Source of the DNA: Coriobacteriaceae bacterium | Lineage (GTDB): Bacteria; Actinomycetota; Coriobacteriia; Coriobacteriales; Coriobacteriaceae | Length of the DNA stretch: 64,000 bases | Direction: 5' to 3' | Assembly (NCBI GenBank): GCA_902363125.1 | Contig: CABIZD010000004.1 | Location: 62,001-126,000 of the forward strand | Shown: piece after piece, positions 8,465 through 16,397 of the stretch | Position numbering within the stretch: the first letter of the stretch is position 1 | Layout: the number at the start of each line of letters is the position of its first letter | The notes under the pieces: model-generated | What the model was told of the DNA's origin: nothing | The model's database searches: none | The model's input: the letters and a program-made list of their open reading frames with translations, nothing else | Position numbers and translations under genes: made by a program

Positions 8465-9124
8465 GTGAACGAAGAACCTCAAGTCCTCTACTGCGACGCC
8501 TGGCTCATGGCCATCGACAAGCCCGCCGGCATGATCGTCCACGGCGACGGCACCGGCGAGCGCACGCTCACCGACTACGCCAGCGACCTGCTGCTGGCGA
8601 TGGGCGACGGCTTTGCCGCGACCGACATGCAGCCGCTCAACCGCCTGGACCGTGACACCACCGGCGTGGTGCTGTTCTCGCTCGACAAGCAGACGCAACC
8701 TGCCTTTGACCAGATGGTCATCGACCACGCTTTCGAAAAGCACTACCTCGCGCTCGCCGAGGGCAAGATCGACTGGGACGAAAAGCTCATCGACAAGCCC
8801 ATCGCCCGCGACCGTCACGATAGCCGCAAGATGCGCGTTGGCGCCAGCGGCAAGCCGTCTCAGACGCGCGTGAAGGTGCTCAAGCGTCTTAAGAGCCGTC
8901 GTGGCCTGCCCACACGCTCGTATATCGATGTCGAGCTGCTCACCGGCCGCAAACACCAAATCCGTGTGCACCTGGCGAGCGAGCGTCATCCCCTGGTTGG
9001 CGACGACCTGTACGGAACGCCGCGCCCCTGCGGCCTGATGCTCCATGCCCACAGCGTGTCCTTTACGCATCCCGTAACCGGTGAGCACATCCACATCGAA
9101 GCCCCCTGCCCCTGGGAGCCCTAA
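8465..9124 (+). CDS. RluA-family pseudouridine synthase
   Basis: A 219-residue pseudouridine synthase of the RluA/RsuA superfamily. The catalytic motif NRLDRDTTG carries the conserved aspartate, and LLTGRKHQIRVHLA and HPLVGDDLYG are the other family motifs. There is no N-terminal S4 domain, so it is the short form. It isomerises uridine in rRNA or tRNA; the target base cannot be told from sequence. GTG start at 8465 after GAAAGG. It lies 15 nt after the U32 gene, probably in the same operon. Its TAA stop is embedded in the first bases of a dispersed repeat (9123 onward). Confidence 0.88.
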   Translation: MNEEPQVLYCDAWLMAIDKPAGMIVHGDGTGERTLTDYASDLLLAMGDGFAATDMQPLNRLDRDTTGVVLFSLDKQTQPAFDQMVIDHAFEKHYLALAEGKIDWDEKLIDKPIARDRHDSRKMRVGASGKPSQTRVKVLKRLKSRRGLPTRSYIDVELLTGRKHQIRVHLASERHPLVGDDLYGTPRPCGLMLHAHSVSFTHPVTGEHIHIEAPCPWEP

Positions 9125-9160
9125 AACCTGCCAAAAAGGGCAGGCACCTTTGTGGTGGCT
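9123..9160 (+). repeat. Dispersed AAAACCTGCC repeat, degenerate copy A
   Basis: AAAACCTGCCAAAAAGGGCA begins on the stop codon of the preceding gene. The first half matches copies at 35406, 37351 (inverted) and 63954; the second half has decayed to CACCTTTGTGGTGGC. Confidence 0.65.
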
Positions 9161-9192
9161 TTGCCGCAATGGCTCAGCCGCGGTCCCAAAAC

Positions 9193-9410
9193 GTCTCGAT
9201 CTGTAACAGTTAGAACCCATTTTCCGGTCTATCCGTTACAGATCGAGACATTCGAATCCCCCTCAAGGGAAAATCTCAATCTGTAACAATTACTCGTCAA
9301 AATCGGTCCCAGATGTTACAGATCGAGACAAAGGGACGGCAAGGTTCGGAAGTATCTCAATCTGTAACACCTAGCCCACTTTTAACGGTCTAGTTGTTAC
9401 AGATTTAGAC
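9193..9410. repeat. Array of three 57-bp palindromic units
   Basis: Three units of exactly 57 bp start at 9193, 9273 and 9354 (periods 80 and 81). Each has a left arm like GTCTCGATCTGTAAC, a 27-bp centre and the inverted arm GTTACAGATCGAGAC. Centres differ but share a TA near the left and CGGTC near the right. Spacers are 23 and 24 bp. The array lies between convergent genes, as REP/BIME-type elements often do. Confidence 0.85.
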
Positions 9411-9425
9411 AAAACGGCAGACAAC

Positions 9426-9463
9426 AAAAGCGGCATCGCCCATCGAGGGTGTTGCCGCTTTTC
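9426..9463 (-). terminator. Intrinsic terminator (bidirectional) after the DeoR gene
   Basis: The stem AAAAGCGGCA.C.CCC...GGG.GTTGCCGCTTTT lies 38 bp downstream of the DeoR stop. A- and T-runs on both sides let it work in either direction. Confidence 0.85.
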
Positions 9464-9501
9464 TATTGAGGAACCTAAATGGTTTTGACCTTGCCCTGTC
9501 G

Positions 9502-10248
9502 CTAGACCGTGATGACGTTGTCCATCGACTGGTACTTGGCTGGCACCTCGCCCGCGGTAATAATCGTTGCGTCGCGGAAGTCCGCGAACTTGACGGGCGC
9601 CACCATGCCGAATTTGCTGGCGTCTGAGATTACGAAGCGTTTGGCGGTATGGCGCATCGAGATACGCTTGACTTGCGCTTCCTCGATATCCGGTGTGGTG
9701 AGACCTTGCTCGGCGGCGATGCCATTGGAACCCCAAAAGCCGCAGTTGAAGTTATAGCGGTCCAGGGTTGCCAAGGCGTCGGGACCGACGAGCGCCTCGG
9801 TCTCGGGCTTGAGCTCGCCGCCTAGCACCACGGTGCGCATACCACGCAGGGCGAGATGCTGAGCATGGAGCACGGAATCGGTCACATAGGTGACACCCTC
9901 AAGGCGCGGAAGATGCTCGATGAGCTTGAGGGTCGTGGAGCCCGAATCGATATACACAAAGCTATCGGGCTCCACCAGAGCCGCGGCACGGGCGCAGATG
10001 CGCTCCTTGTCATCGTTATGGAGATCACTGCGCTCGCTGATCGTCAGGTCGCGCGTCACGTGCGCGCGTTCCAGACTCGTCGCGCCTCCGTGCACCTTGG
10101 CGATACGGTGTGCGCGGTCGAGCGTCTGCAGGTCACGGCGAATGGTGGACGGCGTCACGCCCAGGGCTTCGGCAAGCTCCGGCACGGTAACCGAGCCGGC
10201 CTGCTGCACCATCGACACAATCGCGTTGAGCCTATCTTCCGCAAGCAT
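9502..10248 (-). CDS. DeoR family transcriptional regulator
   Basis: A 248-residue DeoR/GlpR-type repressor. The N-terminal winged helix (residues 5-57) carries VTVPELAEALGVTPSTIRRDLQTLD. The C-terminal sugar-phosphate sensor domain contains the DSGSTT, VLGGELKPETEALVG and SNGIAAEQGLTTPDIEEAQVKR motifs typical of the family. The gene begins 3 bp after the stop of the oxidoreductase gene, so the two are cotranscribed. The repressor probably controls its own operon through GC-box repeats upstream (11385-11517). The inducer is expected to be a phosphorylated sugar; identity unknown. Confidence 0.92.
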   Translation of the reverse strand: MLAEDRLNAIVSMVQQAGSVTVPELAEALGVTPSTIRRDLQTLDRAHRIAKVHGGATSLERAHVTRDLTISERSDLHNDDKERICARAAALVEPDSFVYIDSGSTTLKLIEHLPRLEGVTYVTDSVLHAQHLALRGMRTVVLGGELKPETEALVGPDALATLDRYNFNCGFWGSNGIAAEQGLTTPDIEEAQVKRISMRHTAKRFVISDASKFGMVAPVKFADFRDATIITAGEVPAKYQSMDNVITV

Positions 10249-10251
10249 CGC

Positions 10252-11331
10252 TTACTCCTCCTCGGGGTACACGACTCCCCAGTCGGCGCGGAGCTTGGTC
10301 ATCAGCTCCATAACATCAGAAGCATAGCCCAGAAGCTCGCGCTTCGAATCATCGCCGGCAACGGCCTTCTCCAGGTCGGCCATCTCGTAGCACAGGGCAT
10401 AAGCCTCGGTGCCCGCGGCGACCTCCTCGCGATGACCGTCCGCGGTCCACACGATCGTCGCGTGATCGGCGCGCGGATACTCGTTGACCTCGACATAGCA
10501 ATTGTCAAAGCTGATGACCGAGCGCTTGGGCTGCTTGGAGTGGAGCGTAAGGCTCACGACGCCCAGCTGCTGCTCGGCATTTCGGCAGACGATGCCACCC
10601 GCGACGTCAACGCCAGTCTCGCAGGTGTTGCCCAGCGAAACGACCTCAGCGGGCTGGCTTGCCATAAAGAGGCGCATGACGGACAAGGCATAGACGCCAA
10701 TATCGAGCATGGCACCGCCAGCAAGGTTGCGATTGTAAAAGCGGTTGGTCAGGTCGCCGTACTCCTTGTAGCTGCCAAAGTTGAGCTGGGCGAGGTTCAT
10801 GCGTCCAAAGTCGCCGGCATCCATGCGGCGGCGCAGCTCCTGATACAAGGGCATGTGGAGCACCGTGGTGGCATCCATAAGGACCACGTTGTGCTCGTCG
10901 GCGATGGCACGGGCCTCGTCGAGCTCGGCAGAGTTGAGGGTAATGGCCTTCTCGCAGAGTACGTGCTTACCAGCTGCCAGAGCGGCACGCAGATAGGTGA
11001 TATGCGTGTTGTGCGGCGTGGTGATATAGACGGCGTCGATATCCGGATCGGCATAGAGGTCCTCAACCGTTTCATAGACCTTCTCGATGCCATACTGCTC
11101 AGCAAAAGCCTGGGCCTTGGACAGCGTGCGGTTGGCGACGCCCGCAAGCTTGCGGCCGGCCAGCGCGAGGGACTGGGCCATTTGGTTGGCAATAACGCCG
11201 CAACCGATCACAGCCCAGCGAAGCTCGGGAGCCGTAAAAATGTCGTCGGGGAACGGCCGATCCTGGACCGAGGCAAACGCCGCCTTAGCGGCTGCTTCGG
11301 CGTCGAGCGGAGCCTGTTTGGAATCTGCCAT
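10252..11331 (-). CDS. Gfo/Idh/MocA family NAD(P)-dependent oxidoreductase
   Basis: A 359-residue dehydrogenase. The Rossmann motif RWAVIGCGVIANQMAQSLA lies near residue 35, followed by the family's active-site EK motif in GKHVLCEKAITLN. A C-terminal domain (MNLAQLNFGSYKEYG) completes the Gfo/Idh/MocA architecture. The substrate is a sugar or polyol derivative that I cannot specify. The start at 11331 (MADSKQAP) is preferred because CAGGAGG lies 6 nt upstream; ATGs at 11349 and 11388 have weaker sites. The DeoR gene follows in the same operon. Confidence 0.88.
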   Translation of the reverse strand: MADSKQAPLDAEAAAKAAFASVQDRPFPDDIFTAPELRWAVIGCGVIANQMAQSLALAGRKLAGVANRTLSKAQAFAEQYGIEKVYETVEDLYADPDIDAVYITTPHNTHITYLRAALAAGKHVLCEKAITLNSAELDEARAIADEHNVVLMDATTVLHMPLYQELRRRMDAGDFGRMNLAQLNFGSYKEYGDLTNRFYNRNLAGGAMLDIGVYALSVMRLFMASQPAEVVSLGNTCETGVDVAGGIVCRNAEQQLGVVSLTLHSKQPKRSVISFDNCYVEVNEYPRADHATIVWTADGHREEVAAGTEAYALCYEMADLEKAVAGDDSKRELLGYASDVMELMTKLRADWGVVYPEEE

Positions 11332-11384
11332 GAGTGCCTCCTGAGTCATCGGAAGTCCTTCATTTCTAACAGCCCTATATTCGC

Positions 11385-11517
11385 ACAATTGCGCGCGTAT
11401 CTGCTCGTGTTTGCGTGTTTATTTGCTTATCGGTCATTATTTAGCCATAGTTGGCAGATGTTTGCGCGGTTATGCGCATTATCGCGCAAGGCTATGCGCG
11501 TAAATGCGCATGCGACG
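11385..11517. promoter_or_regulatory. GCGC-rich operator cluster upstream of the oxidoreductase-deoR operon
   Basis: In an AT-rich stretch there are many TTGCGC/ATGCGC boxes: TTGCGCGCGTAT (11389-11400), TTTGCGTGTTTATTTGC (11410-11426) and a block at 11461-11514 with TTGCGC...GCGCAA inverted, then ATGCGCATT and ATGCGCATGC. DeoR-family regulators commonly bind repeated short boxes of this kind. The regulator assignment is inference. Confidence 0.5.
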
Positions 11518-11623
11518 ATCCTTATGAAACATAAAAGGGCGGAACACCATAGCCATAAAAGACAGAGTAGGCTGTATTACTCCACCCCTCTGGGGGGGGC
11601 GCAGCCATCAAAGGACTGTTCCA

Positions 11624-11675
11624 AACTGCCGGCAGATAGGGACTTCCCTAACTGCCGGCACAGAGGGAACGTCCC
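11624..11675. repeat. Direct repeat pair AACTGCCGGCA...GGGA..TCCC
   Basis: Two tandem copies of about 25 bp (11624-11648 and 11650-11675) begin AACTGCCGGCA and contain AGGGA followed by a TCCC end. The layout resembles the RAYT/REP-type short palindromes seen next to it. Confidence 0.55.
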
Positions 11676-11697
11676 CAGCTACCGGCGTTTCAACGGC

Positions 11698-11820
11698 ACT
11701 CATTTAAGCCTGTCCCCAATGAATGCCAAGCGACGACCACTCATTTAAGTCTGTCCCCAATGAGTATGTCCCCAATGACTGCCAATCATCGGCCACTCAT
11801 TTATGTCTGTCCCCAATGAG
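11698..11820. repeat. Three copies of the ACTCATTTAAG...TCCCCAATGAG repeat
   Basis: Copies of 25-26 bp start at 11698, 11739 and 11795. Each can fold as ACTCATT...AATGAGT with TGTCCCC in the loop. A truncated TGTCCCCAATGA follows copy two and another CCCCAATGAG follows copy three. This stretch, to the rplX terminator, holds no gene. Confidence 0.75.
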
Positions 11821-11840
11821 CCCCCAATGAGTAGGGATAG

Positions 11841-11876
11841 AAAAAGGCCCGGGTGCCGTGGGGCATCCGGGCCTTT
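11841..11876 (-). terminator. Terminator of the rplC-rplX ribosomal operon
   Basis: On the minus strand, AAAGGCCCGGATGCC...GGCACCCGGGCC is followed by TTTTT, 27 bp after the rplX stop. It closes the operon after L24, where spc-operon genes would normally continue. Confidence 0.93.
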
Positions 11877-11902
11877 GCTGGCAACTTGTTGTTGCGGGCA
11901 GC

Positions 11903-12208
11903 TTAGAACTTGTGGCCGCACTTCTTGCAGACGCGCAGCTTGTTCTTGCCGTCCTTCTCGTGACCGACGCGGGTAACCTTACCGCACTCGGGGCAAACGA
12001 GATTGACGTTGGAGGCGTCGATGGGAGCCTCCTGCGAAACGATGCCGCCCTGCTGGTTGGCAGCGTTGGGCTTGACGGCCTTCTTGACGACCGAAACGCC
12101 CTCGACAACGACCTTGTTCTCGGCGGGGAGAGCACGCAGGACAACGCCCTGCTTGCCGCGATCCTTACCAGAGAGAACCTGGACCTTATCGCCCTTCTTG
12201 ATATACAT
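11903..12208 (-). CDS. rplX: 50S ribosomal protein L24 (uL24)
   Basis: 101 residues. The N-terminal KOW motif ([19 protein letters not shown]) is typical of L24, an early assembly initiator on 23S rRNA. The C-terminal CPEC...CKKC pairs form a zinc ribbon of the Cys4 type. ATG at 12208 follows AGGGGAG. It is the last gene of this ribosomal operon: a strong terminator follows and rplE, the usual next gene, is absent. Confidence 0.97.
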   Translation of the reverse strand: MYIKKGDKVQVLSGKDRGKQGVVLRALPAENKVVVEGVSVVKKAVKPNAANQQGGIVSQEAPIDASNVNLVCPECGKVTRVGHEKDGKNKLRVCKKCGHKF

Positions 12209-12221
12209 ATATCTCCCCTAA

Positions 12222-12590
12222 CTACAGGGTCTCGGGAGCGAGCGAGACGATCTTCATGTACTTCTTGTCACGAAGCTCGCGAGCGACAGGCCCGAAGATA
12301 CGGGTGCCGACGGGCGAACCATCGTTGTTGATGACAACGCAGGCGTTCTCATCAAAGCGAATGTAGGAGCCATCCTTGCGGCGGATCTCCTTAACGGTGC
12401 GAACGACGACGCAACGGACAACGTCCTTCTTCTTGACGTTGGCGCCAGGGGTAGCCTCCTGGACAGCACCGATGAACACATCGCCGATGCCTGCATAACG
12501 ACGCTTGGAACCGCCAAGCACCTTGATGCAGCGAATCTTGCGAGCGCCGGAGTTGTCGGCGACGTTCAGCATGGTTTGCATCTGAATCAT
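12222..12590 (-). CDS. rplN: 50S ribosomal protein L14 (uL14)
   Basis: 122 residues, the usual length. [19 protein letters not shown] and the terminal GPVARELRD...KIVSLAPE region are diagnostic. L14 contacts the 30S subunit at bridge B5/B8. GGAGG lies 6-10 nt ahead of the ATG. The 118-bp gap to rpsQ is longer than usual and contains a short hairpin (GTATGC...GCATAC). Confidence 0.97.
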   Translation of the reverse strand: MIQMQTMLNVADNSGARKIRCIKVLGGSKRRYAGIGDVFIGAVQEATPGANVKKKDVVRCVVVRTVKEIRRKDGSYIRFDENACVVINNDGSPVGTRIFGPVARELRDKKYMKIVSLAPETL

Positions 12591-12708
12591 GGTAGATGTT
12601 CCTCCGAACTAAGAACCGAAGAGAGGTGCGCAGCCTTTATACGGCCCGTGGTATGCAAGCCAGGCATACGCACATCTTCGGAAACGTACAAGTCGTAAGA
12701 GCGACTGC

Positions 12709-12969
12709 TTATTTAGCGCGCTCGACGACCTCGATGAGGCGCCAACGCTTCATCTTGGACATAGGACGGGTCTCCATAACGCGGACGGTATCGCCCACGC
12801 CAGCCGTGCACTCCTCGTCGTGAGCGTGCAGCTTCTTGGAGCTGGTCATCATCTTGCCGTACTTGGGGTGACGCTTGCGCTCGGTGATGGTGACAACAAT
12901 GGTCTTGGCACCGGAGACGGAGGTAACGACACCCGTACGGACCTTACGCGAGTTACGCGAATCAGTCAT
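12709..12969 (-). CDS. rpsQ: 30S ribosomal protein S17 (uS17)
   Basis: 86 residues. RKVRTGVVTSVSGAKTIVV, HDEECTAGVGDTVRVMETRPMSKMKRWRLIEVVE is the standard S17 OB-fold sequence. It binds the 5' domain of 16S rRNA early in assembly. AGGAGAG precedes the ATG. Order rpmC-rpsQ-rplN is the ancestral S10 operon order. Confidence 0.97.
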   Translation of the reverse strand: MTDSRNSRKVRTGVVTSVSGAKTIVVTITERKRHPKYGKMMTSSKKLHAHDEECTAGVGDTVRVMETRPMSKMKRWRLIEVVERAK

Positions 12970-12985
12970 GTTCTCTCCTTAGGTC

Positions 12986-13201
12986 CTACTCGGCGACAGC
13001 GGACTTCTCCGCTGCGATCTCGCGGGCGCGCTGCTCCGTGAGGACGCGAGCGATGTCCTTCTTCACGGTGTTGACGCGAGCGGTGTTGTCCAGCTGGCTG
13101 GTGGCCATCTGGAAACGAAGGTTAAAGAGCTCGGCGCGCATTTCCTTCAGCTTCTCAACGAGCTGAGCGTCCGAGAGCTCACGAATCTCTGCGGGCTTCA
13201 T
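12986..13201 (-). CDS. rpmC: 50S ribosomal protein L29 (uL29)
   Basis: 71 residues, helical hairpin protein ([37 protein letters not shown]). It lies by the polypeptide exit tunnel and contributes to the trigger factor/SRP docking area. Its ATG overlaps the rplP TAA stop by one base, and the GGAGGAG ribosome site lies inside the rplP 3' end, so translation is probably coupled. Confidence 0.97.
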   Translation of the reverse strand: MKPAEIRELSDAQLVEKLKEMRAELFNLRFQMATSQLDNTARVNTVKKDIARVLTEQRAREIAAEKSAVAE

Positions 13202-13704
13202 TAGTTCTCCTCCTTGGCGGCGGCGGCGTCCTCAGCAGCCCACTTGGCCTCGAGAGCGGCCTCCTCAGCCATCTCCTTCTCGATGCGCTGCTCAGCGTTC
13301 TTGGCAGCAACAATCTTGGTCTTGATGGGAAGCTTGTGCTGTGCAAGACGCAGAGCCTCGCGAGCGACCTCCTCGGGCACGCCCTTGACCTCGAACATGA
13401 TGCGGCCGGGCTTGACGACGGCCACCCACTCCTCGGGGTTACCCTTACCAGAACCCATGCGAGTCTCGGCAGGCTTCTTGGTGATGGGCTTATCGGGGAA
13501 GATCGTGATGTAGACACGACCGCCACGCTTCATGTAGCGGGTCATGGCAATACGAGCGGCCTCGATCTGACGGTTGGTGATCCAATGGGCCTCGAGAGCC
13601 TGGATACCAAACTCGCCGAAATGCAGCTCGGTATTACCCTTGGCCTGGCCCTTCATGGAGCCACGCTGCACCTTGCGGTGAAGAATACGCTTAGGGGCAA
13701 GCAC
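13201..13704 (-). CDS. rplP: 50S ribosomal protein L16 (uL16) with C-terminal extension
   Basis: 167 residues against about 137-144 in most bacteria. The L16 core ([65 protein letters not shown]) is complete. The extra roughly 28 residues form an Ala/Glu-rich, helix-prone tail ([20 protein letters not shown] and on to EEN). L16 supports the peptidyl transferase centre and A-site tRNA. A GTG start at 13704 shares its G with the rpsC TAG stop, with GGAGGGG upstream. Confidence 0.96.
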   Translation of the reverse strand: MLAPKRILHRKVQRGSMKGQAKGNTELHFGEFGIQALEAHWITNRQIEAARIAMTRYMKRGGRVYITIFPDKPITKKPAETRMGSGKGNPEEWVAVVKPGRIMFEVKGVPEEVAREALRLAQHKLPIKTKIVAAKNAEQRIEKEMAEEAALEAKWAAEDAAAAKEEN

Positions 13705-14414
13705 TACTGACCCCTCCTCTCGGAGTTACGACGACGAGGACGGGAAGAGCCCTCGAGTGCAGGGTTGGGAACAGGCTGGCCCGGGAGCTTCTCGCCCAGG
13801 TAGATCCAGACCTTCACGCCGCAAGCGCCCATGGTGGTGCTGGCGACAGCCGTGCCGTAGTCGATCTTGGCACGGAGGGTGTGCAGAGGCACGCGACCCT
13901 CACGGTACCACTCACGACGGCCCATCTCGGCACCGCCGAGACGACCGGAGCACTGGATACGGATGCCCTTAGCGCCGGCCTTGCGGGCGGACTGGACAGC
14001 CTTGCGCATGGCGCGACGGAAGGCAACGCGGCCCTCGAGCTGCTCGGCGATAGACTGAGCAACGAGGTTGGCGTCGAGCTCGGGGCGCTTGATCTCGACA
14101 ACGTCGACGGAGAGCTGGCCCTTGGAGACGCCAGCAACCTTCTCGAGCTCGGTGCGGAGGGTATCGATCTCGGCACCCTTCTTACCGATGACAACGCCAG
14201 GGCGAGCGGTGAGGATGATGACCTTCACCTTGTCGCCAGCGCGCTCGATCTCGACGCGGGAGACAGCTGCGCGGGAAAGACGCTTCTCGAGGTACTTGCG
14301 GATCTCGAGATCGTTACCGAGGGTCTTAGCGTAATCCTTCTCTGCGAACCAGCGGGAGCGCCAGTTCTCGGTGATGCCAAGACGGAAGCCGGTGGGGTAG
14401 ACTTTCTGACCCAT
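13704..14414 (-). CDS. rpsC: 30S ribosomal protein S3 (uS3)
   Basis: 236 residues. [24 protein letters not shown] is the standard N-terminus; the KH type 2 domain carries the VIGKKGAEI loop. The C-terminal domain ([26 protein letters not shown]) lines the mRNA entry channel. The last residues are basic ([12 protein letters not shown]). The ATG at 14414 follows GGAGGCG. Confidence 0.97.
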   Translation of the reverse strand: MGQKVYPTGFRLGITENWRSRWFAEKDYAKTLGNDLEIRKYLEKRLSRAAVSRVEIERAGDKVKVIILTARPGVVIGKKGAEIDTLRTELEKVAGVSKGQLSVDVVEIKRPELDANLVAQSIAEQLEGRVAFRRAMRKAVQSARKAGAKGIRIQCSGRLGGAEMGRREWYREGRVPLHTLRAKIDYGTAVASTTMGACGVKVWIYLGEKLPGQPVPNPALEGSSRPRRRNSERRGQ

Positions 14415-14420
14415 ACAGCT

Positions 14421-14792
14421 TTACGCCTCCTTTCGAGGAGCAACGACGACGGTGATGTGGGAAGTACGCTTCAGAATGCGAGAAGCGGAACCCTTGGCGC
14501 GGGGACGGATGCGCTTAAGCGTCGGACCCTCGTCAACATAGGCAGCGGCGACAACCAGGTTGTCGGCACGCAGACCGTTGTTGTTCTCGGCGTTCGCAAC
14601 GGCGGAACGGAGAACCTTCTCGACATCCACGGCGACGGCGCGGTCGCAGAAGTGGAGGATGTCGAAGGCCTGAGCGACAGGCTTGCGGCGGATCAGATCG
14701 ACCACCAGGCGGGCCTTGCTGGGGGAAACACGCACGTACTTAGCGACGGCGCGAACCTCGGTGGCCTCAGTTTCAATAGACTTAGTTGCCAT
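14421..14792 (-). CDS. rplV: 50S ribosomal protein L22 (uL22)
   Basis: 123 residues. [32 protein letters not shown], and the long beta-hairpin [21 protein letters not shown] that reaches into the exit tunnel (erythromycin site area), are intact. Order rpsS-rplV-rpsC is ancestral. Confidence 0.97.
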   Translation of the reverse strand: MATKSIETEATEVRAVAKYVRVSPSKARLVVDLIRRKPVAQAFDILHFCDRAVAVDVEKVLRSAVANAENNNGLRADNLVVAAAYVDEGPTLKRIRPRAKGSASRILKRTSHITVVVAPRKEA

Positions 14793-14806
14793 TTACGGTT
14801 AACCCC

Positions 14807-15067
14807 CTATTTGGCCTTGTGGCCACGGAACGTACGAGTCGGCGCGAACTCGCCGAGCTTGTGACCAACCATGGACTCGGTAACATACACGGGCACATGC
14901 TTGCGGCCGTCGTGGACGGCGATGGTGTGACCAACCATCTCGGGGAAGATGGTGGACGCGCGGGACCAGGTCTTCACGACGTCCTTCTTGCCAGCCTCGT
15001 TCATCGCGGTGATACGCGAGAGAAGGCGAGTCTCCACGAACGGGCCCTTTTTGAGACTTCTGCTCAT
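14807..15067 (-). CDS. rpsS: 30S ribosomal protein S19 (uS19)
   Basis: 86 residues. [19 protein letters not shown] and [36 protein letters not shown] are diagnostic. It binds 16S rRNA in the head with S13. A GGAGAAAG site precedes the ATG. Confidence 0.97.
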   Translation of the reverse strand: MSRSLKKGPFVETRLLSRITAMNEAGKKDVVKTWSRASTIFPEMVGHTIAVHDGRKHVPVYVTESMVGHKLGEFAPTRTFRGHKAK

Positions 15068-15099
15068 AAGTGCTTTCTCCTAAAACTCGGTATCCGAAA

Positions 15100-15930
15100 T
15101 TACTTCTTACGGCGACGAATGATGTGCTGGTTCGAGACCTTCTTCTTCTTGCGCGTACGAAGGCCCTTCGTCGGCTTACCCCAGGGGGTAACGGAGGGAC
15201 GACCAGAGGTGTGGTTCTTGCCCTCGCCACCGCCGTGCGGGTGGTCGACAGGGTTCATGACGGTACCGCGGACGGTCGGGCGCACGTTCATGTGACGCTT
15301 ACGGCCGGCCTTGCCGATGACGATGTTGGAGTGATCGGCGTTGCCGACCTCACCGACGGTGGCGCGGCAGGTAACGAGGATGCGGCGCATCTCGGAGGAA
15401 GGCATACGGACGATGGCGTACTTGCCCTCCTTACCCATCAGCTGGCAGGAGTTACCGGCGGAACGGGCGATAGCAGCGCCCTTGCCCGGCTGGAACTCGA
15501 CGGCGTGGATGAGCGTACCGACGGGGATGTCGGCGAGGGGCAGAGCGTTGCCCGGCTTGATGTCGGCGTCAGAACCGGACATGATGGTCTGACCGACCTC
15601 GAGGCCCTTGGGGGCCAGGATGTAGCGCTTCTCACCGTCAGCGTAGTGCAGCAGAGCGATGCGAGCGGAACGGTTCGGATCGTACTCGATCGTGGCGACC
15701 TTGGCGGGCACGCCGTCCTTGTTGCGCTTGAAGTCGATCACGCGGTAACGACGCTTCACGCCGCCGCCCTGGTGGCGGGTGGTGATGCGGCCGTTGTTGT
15801 TACGACCGGCCTTCTTGGGCAGGGGCTCGAGAAGAGACTTCTCGGGCTTGGTGCAGGTGATCTCGGAGAAGTCGGAGATCGTCTGCCAACGCCTACCAGC
15901 GGAGGTCGGCTTAAGGTGCTTTACAGCCAT
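15100..15930 (-). CDS. rplB: 50S ribosomal protein L2 (uL2)
   Basis: 276 residues, the usual length. [25 protein letters not shown] begins the protein, and the conserved loop [15 protein letters not shown] with its functional histidine, required for subunit joining and peptidyl transfer, is present. The start at 15930 follows AAAGGGA; an upstream ATG at 16005 only adds leader-derived codons. A 179-bp untranslated gap precedes it, unusual in this operon, with two hairpins and the 24-nt motif shared with the rplC leader. Confidence 0.97.
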   Translation of the reverse strand: MAVKHLKPTSAGRRWQTISDFSEITCTKPEKSLLEPLPKKAGRNNNGRITTRHQGGGVKRRYRVIDFKRNKDGVPAKVATIEYDPNRSARIALLHYADGEKRYILAPKGLEVGQTIMSGSDADIKPGNALPLADIPVGTLIHAVEFQPGKGAAIARSAGNSCQLMGKEGKYAIVRMPSSEMRRILVTCRATVGEVGNADHSNIVIGKAGRKRHMNVRPTVRGTVMNPVDHPHGGGEGKNHTSGRPSVTPWGKPTKGLRTRKKKKVSNQHIIRRRKK

Positions 15931-16010
15931 TACAATCCCTTTCAATAGGAATCCGTTAGCCATCGCAGACAGGGATTCGAGGTTCTGCCTCGGGTGCGAT
16001 GACACCGGAC

Positions 16011-16034
16011 GTATACACGGTTCCGGGCGTGTCC
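16011..16034 (-). promoter_or_regulatory. 24-nt leader motif, rplW-rplB copy
   Basis: 21 of 24 positions match the motif ahead of rplC (17876-17899). On the minus strand it reads GGACACGCCCGGAACC then GTGTATAC and can fold ACACG...CGTGT. A TATAAA (16037-16042) lies directly upstream. Confidence 0.6.
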
Positions 16035-16054
16035 ATTTTATACGCCCAAAACCT

Positions 16055-16091
16055 TGAGCTCTCGCCTCCCCTTTTTGGGAGGCATGAGCTC
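16055..16091 (-). promoter_or_regulatory. Hairpin in rplW-rplB gap
   Basis: On the minus strand GAGCTCATGCCTCCC...GGGGAGGCGAGAGCTC forms a strong stem with an A-rich loop, 19-55 nt after the rplW stop. No U-run follows, so it looks like a processing or regulatory hairpin. Confidence 0.55.
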
Positions 16092-16109
16092 ACTCAACAG
16101 CAGCGAGTC

Positions 16110-16397
16110 TTAGGCCTGGTTGCCAAAGACCTCGATGGTGTCGCCCTCGGCCAGCGTGACGATGGCCTTCTTCCAAGAACGGGTCTTGCCGGCGACATAG
16201 CGCACGCGCTTGGTCTTGGGCTTGACCGTCAGGGTGTTCACGCGAACGACCTTGACGCCGAAGATCTCCTCGACAGCGTCCTTGATCTGATACTTGTTAG
16301 CATCCTTGGCGACCTCGAACGTGTACTTGTTCAGCTCCATGCCGGAGAAGGAACGCTCGGACACGATCGGACGGATGATGATCTCGTGGGCGGTCAT
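16110..16397 (-). CDS. rplW: 50S ribosomal protein L23 (uL23)
   Basis: 95 residues. IIRPIVSERSFSGMELNKYTFEVAKDANKYQIKDAVEEIFGVKV is standard. L23 is the trigger factor and SRP docking site at the tunnel exit. Its ATG directly follows the rplD stop (TAAATG), which suggests translational coupling. Confidence 0.97.
   Translation of the reverse strand: MTAHEIIIRPIVSERSFSGMELNKYTFEVAKDANKYQIKDAVEEIFGVKVVRVNTLTVKPKTKRVRYVAGKTRSWKKAIVTLAEGDTIEVFGNQA

Noticed and set aside
9251..9262. tRNA T-arm-like string TTCGAATCCCC
   Set aside because: No matching acceptor, D or anticodon arms; it is a spacer between palindrome units.
9193..9410. CRISPR array
   Set aside because: Only three units, palindromic half-sites of alternating direction, centres that are partly conserved and no cas genes nearby.
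9856..11748. A 630-codon plus-strand open frame
   Set aside because: It lies antisense to the DeoR and oxidoreductase genes and runs into repeat DNA; both minus-strand genes have clear domains.
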